From Phallusia fumigata (taxonomy: Eukaryota > Chordata > Ascidiacea > Phlebobranchia > Ascidiidae): a stretch of DNA of 21,531 nucleotides. Position 1 is the stretch's first letter. Every line of letters begins with the position of its first letter. A program made the position numbers and the translations under genes. The notes beneath the pieces were generated by a model. It ran no database searches. It saw nothing but the letters and a program-made list of their open reading frames with translations, and was not told the DNA's origin. The stretch is from assembly GCA_008931825.1 (NCBI GenBank), contig QXVZ01011037.1, forward strand, positions 1-21,531. The letters run 5' to 3'. Positions 18,764 through 21,531 of the stretch are shown piece by piece.

Positions 18764-21456
18764 CTAAAGCTGCAAGAAAAAAACAACAACTGCTGAAACG
18801 GACAAAATAAACATATTCAATGCAACTCGTTGCCCTTTGTTGATGAAAAATGGACCAGCTTTAACAGACCGACTAAATCTTTGTGGATTTTCCCCCAATG
18901 AAGTGGTTCTACACTCAATCGTGGAACCGTTGCTAAATTCAAGAGACTCGCCGCATTTTGTTGATTCCCAGGCCTGGCTTTCTTCACGGCACTGCACCGG
19001 CATATTGGGGTATTCGCAAGCAATCCTCATTGCGTTCTGCTCTTGGCTACAAACAACAAACATTTTTTTTGTTGAAACACACGTAACGCAATCAAGTTGG
19101 TCTAAATTGTTTGCAGGTTCTGGCCACGAATAGGATTCTGCTGTGAATTCGAACTCCAGTTTAAACGACATTTTTTATGCTGCACAAAAACGTATACGAG
19201 GAGGACTCGGATGCAGTAAATTGTTGGATTGTTACCAACAAATCAACCCGATTACGAATTGCAAGCAAATTTTTGTTACCGAAATCCTGGCGGCGATAGT
19301 CTGTAGGCAATTCCAAGCTCCGCCAATCGTCCGAATTCCCTGTCAGCTAGAGCGGCAGTAAACCGTGACCAGTCGGCATCACGTGATGTTTTGTCCGTGT
19401 CGTTAGTCTCCTGCGTAGCTTCCCACTGGGCCTAAGTAAAAACTTTTTTAGGTATGTATTTACTTAGCACTTATACATATTTCTTTTGAGCCATTCTGGT
19501 GCTATTGAAACTGGCCTAGAGACAAATGTGTTTAACCAAACCTTAAACCAGGGGTGTGCAGGCTGTAAAAAAACGAATAGAAATTTATGTCCCGAAGATG
19601 TGTGAATTTTGAATGATGTGCGGCCCGATAAACGAGTTCAATACAGTACTTCCAGCGATTGTAATCCCCTGTTTCAAGCGGATGGGTGCATTGCACAATC
19701 AACCATAGTGCAAGTCATTACTCGTGACGTAACAGTGCCGTAAGAATTAAAAAGCGCAGAACGCTTCGCTTTTGAATTTCACTCTTTCTTTCATCTGTAC
19801 GCGGAATGTTCTCTCTCCTTTTCATTATAGTTTTCAAAAACTAAGTTAGTGCTTTTTACAATTAACATGAAAGTCAATGAAACAAAGTCAACTTTTGTTA
19901 AATTTAGTTGCGGCCCCTGGTTTGATTCGGTCGATTGCATTTCCCCCTCAGTAATAATAAATGCATATTGCATACCCCACCTTAAACCATTTGTTCAACA
20001 AGCGTCCGATTCGTTCTATTGGCAAGCAAACATCACCTGATTGGCTCAATGTTTTGGTTTATTCCCTTGCAATCAGTGAACAGCTGTCCGATACATTATT
20101 GCAACAGAGAGAAGGCTACATTAGCTCGCTTGTAGGGATATGGTTAAATCCTACCTCTAATTTAAAGAAATCTGTACTTTCCGCGATTGCAATTACTGAC
20201 CACAAATTACACAAATAAAAAAGGCGGTTGAATCAATCACTCGACTACCCAGACAGGCTAAATTATTTGAAACAAAAAAGGAAAATAACATTGTCTCACC
20301 TTATGCCATGCCCGTTCTGCACAAGCCAATAGTCGCGGAAAAACCATGTAATGAAAGTTTTCCTGGGTTAAAATCGTCTCACTAAACAGCTGACATTGCA
20401 TTCCGAGTATGTTTTGAGGAGCTGTTAGCCTTGTACAGTTGTACTCCGCACACATTTGCGCTTCTGAAGCCAAAATATAGCTTATCGTGGATTTGCGCTT
20501 CTTAAGCAGAAATATAGCTTATCGTGCATAAAAAAAACTTTGGATCAAAAACCTAACAACCACGGAAAATGCCAATATAAGACAAGCTTGGATTTCAAGA
20601 AAAATGCTTTGCCTTTCGCAGGCTTTTAATTTACTAAACTAACGTTTAGTAAATAAAGCCGTAATTAAGCCGTAGGTTGAAAATTGCAAGTCAACTCCCA
20701 ATAAAGTACGTACTTGNGGACTTTGGTGGATGGAATAAAATCTGCCCATACAGAGCTTTGGGCTCAAAATAAAATTGAAGAAAACGTTGTTAAAGCATAA
20801 AAAAAATACTATGACAACAAAAAGGACAGCTAAAAATGGAATAAACTGTTCGAATCCCAGCAGGTTCTCCTAGAGTTTTGCTAAACAATCCAAGCACTGT
20901 TAATCCTGTCCAAAGGTTGGTTATTGTTTCCCGCAGTGTATTACTACATCTATAAGTGCAGTAATACAGCACATGTCTGGTACAGGCTACAAGGTACAGT
21001 TCATTTTCTATAACGTGTCTTTCTCGCATTTTTCCCCATAAAGGTTGTAGTTACCAACGCTGGACTCTAAAAAAACGAATTTATATCCTAAAGCCTTTGG
21101 ATTTGAATAAATCAAATTTAAACAGCCTCTATCGCAAAAACGGGACATTTCTATTTGCGAATAAAACAAGAGTAGAAACCTGTTGCCACCAACTGATGTC
21201 AGCTCAGGGTAAGACTTGATTTCTACTCTCCAACCTTCATCGTCAGTCAAATGGAAATGGAAATTGTTCATCTTGTACATTGCCATCGCCTGTAGAAATA
21301 CCACAATTGTATAGATGTGGTAGTGGAGACGTGGTTTAGCATCAGATATTAAAATCAGTAAAAGTTTACTTTGAGCAACGTTATAACGTCGTCTTTCTGA
21401 ACAAAGTTTCTTGCGACGTCCAAATGCATTCCTCGGTACTCGAAACGCGGTGCGTC
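18764..21456 (-). CDS. Beta-N-acetylhexosaminidase, GH20 chitobiase type, with predicted C-terminal membrane/GPI anchor; middle exons missing
   Basis: Glycosidase removing terminal N-acetylglucosamine or N-acetylgalactosamine. Exons in transcript order: 21456-21370 (RFEYRGMHLDVARNF), 21289-21180 (MYKMNNFHFHLTDDEGWRVE), a gap, 20463-20300 (ILGMQCQLFSET, then MVFPRLLACAERAWHK), 19431-19280 (REFGRLAELGIAYRLSPPG), 19046-18764. Phases agree at every visible junction. These blocks match the bacterial-chitobiase branch of GH20 rather than lysosomal HEXA/HEXB. The last exon gives the C-terminal beta domain (EYPNMPVQC, then RTTSLGENPQRFSRSV; the branch usually has F/YPGLPI and RTRS.DG..SR). It ends with about 20 hydrophobic residues (VALNMFILSVSAVVVFFLQL) and no cytosolic tail, preceded by small residues and a polar spacer, as in GPI signals. 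N-terminal exons lie beyond 21531. The catalytic Asp-Glu exons (expected GGDE) are absent, coinciding with the N at 20717. Confidence 0.93.
19549..19919. mobile_element. Possible hAT-like non-autonomous element inside a hexosaminidase intron
   Basis: The stretch is bounded by CAGGGGTGTGCA on the left and, reverse-complemented, CAGGGGCCGCAA on the right. It contains an internal GTGCGGCCCG. Termini starting CAGGGG with nearby GCGGCCC are typical of hAT-type elements. No 8-base target duplication is visible (flanks CCTTAAAC and GTTTGATT) and the inverted repeats match for only about seven bases, so this may be an old remnant or coincidence. It has no coding capacity. Confidence 0.35.
20455..20528. 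repeat. 37-base tandem duplication across a hexosaminidase splice acceptor
   Basis: 20455-20491 and 20492-20528 are abutting copies matching at 33 of 37 positions. The unit includes the acceptor (AG at 20465-20464 on the minus strand) and the first nine bases of the exon 20463-20300. The outer copy therefore carries a second AG acceptor-like site 37 bases upstream in the intron. No N lies between the copies, so this is a local duplication rather than an assembly join. Confidence 0.75.
20717..20717. other. Assembly join inside the hexosaminidase gene
   Basis: A single N without flanking duplication, lying between the exons 21180-21289 and 20300-20463. The family would need roughly 200 residues here, including the catalytic pair, and I find no matching exon in 20464-21179. 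Sequence is therefore probably missing at this join. Confidence 0.8.
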
Positions 21457-21531
21457 CTGCACACAAACGTATTGTAATTGAAAAGTAGAAATGCAAAGAA
21501 GTTTGTGTTTATCAGGGAGCAAAAGTTGCTA

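Noticed and set aside
18764..19171. Separate single-exon Cys-rich (Ly6-like) tail-anchored gene starting at 19171
   Set aside because: An acceptor-like TTTTTGTGCAG precedes its ATG, so a trans-spliced downstream gene was considered. The EYPNMPV and RFSRSV blocks match the chitobiase C-terminal domain, and an acceptor before 19046 joins the GH20 exon in phase, so it is the last GH20 exon.
1..21531. CRISPR arrays, prophage, operons or bacterial-type systems
   Set aside because: The window is intron-bearing animal DNA; the repeats found are assembly overlaps, a local tandem duplication, a microsatellite or transposon-like ends.

Overview
The window looks like nuclear DNA of a solitary ascidian, most likely Ciona or a close relative. 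This is an inference from AT-rich DNA, compact introns of about 200 to 900 bases, chordate-type gene families (a Vsx homeobox with CVC domain, a short fibulin), and heavy allelic-type divergence between overlapping contigs. No species could be confirmed without a search. Five single-N positions (2669, 4317, 5179, 12739, 20717) mark contig joins. Three of them (2669, 5179, 12739) sit between near-identical direct repeats, so those duplications are probably unmerged overlaps or haplotypes rather than biology. The other two coincide with missing exons.

Layout: (1) 1-4316, plus strand: 5' half of an SLC17 (sialin/VGLUT-type) anion transporter, with two alternative first exons created by a tandem duplication of about 1.04 kb; the gene stops at the N at 4317. 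(2) 4318-5903: a short GC-rich block and the Vsx upstream region, present twice. (3) 5904-9727, plus: a complete five-exon Vsx gene (561 residues). (4) 9728-10858: convergent intergenic space. (5) 10859-16114, minus: a short-fibulin-like matrix protein with signal peptide, a basic/His-rich linker, an unusual six-cysteine module, calcium-binding EGF exons and a fibulin C-terminal module; one EGF exon is doubled by the join at 12739. (6) 16115-17586: probable fibulin 5' flank. (7) 17587-17668, minus: tRNA-Leu(AAG). (8) 17669-18763: non-coding, with a MITE-like element and a 6-base target duplication. (9) 18764-21456, minus: a chitobiase-type GH20 beta-N-acetylhexosaminidase whose catalytic exons are missing at the N at 20717. 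Its last exon encodes a C-terminal all-beta domain followed by a hydrophobic tail typical of a GPI signal.

The genes do not form a pathway; this is ordinary gene-dense chordate chromatin. The most interesting items are the hydrophobic anchor on the hexosaminidase (ascidian eggs are reported to carry a releasable surface N-acetylglucosaminidase used against polyspermy), the duplicated first exon of the transporter, the mosaic fibulin N-terminus, and the long N-terminal, OAR-less Vsx protein. Exon boundaries were set by hand from GT/AG sites and phase agreement, not by transcript data.
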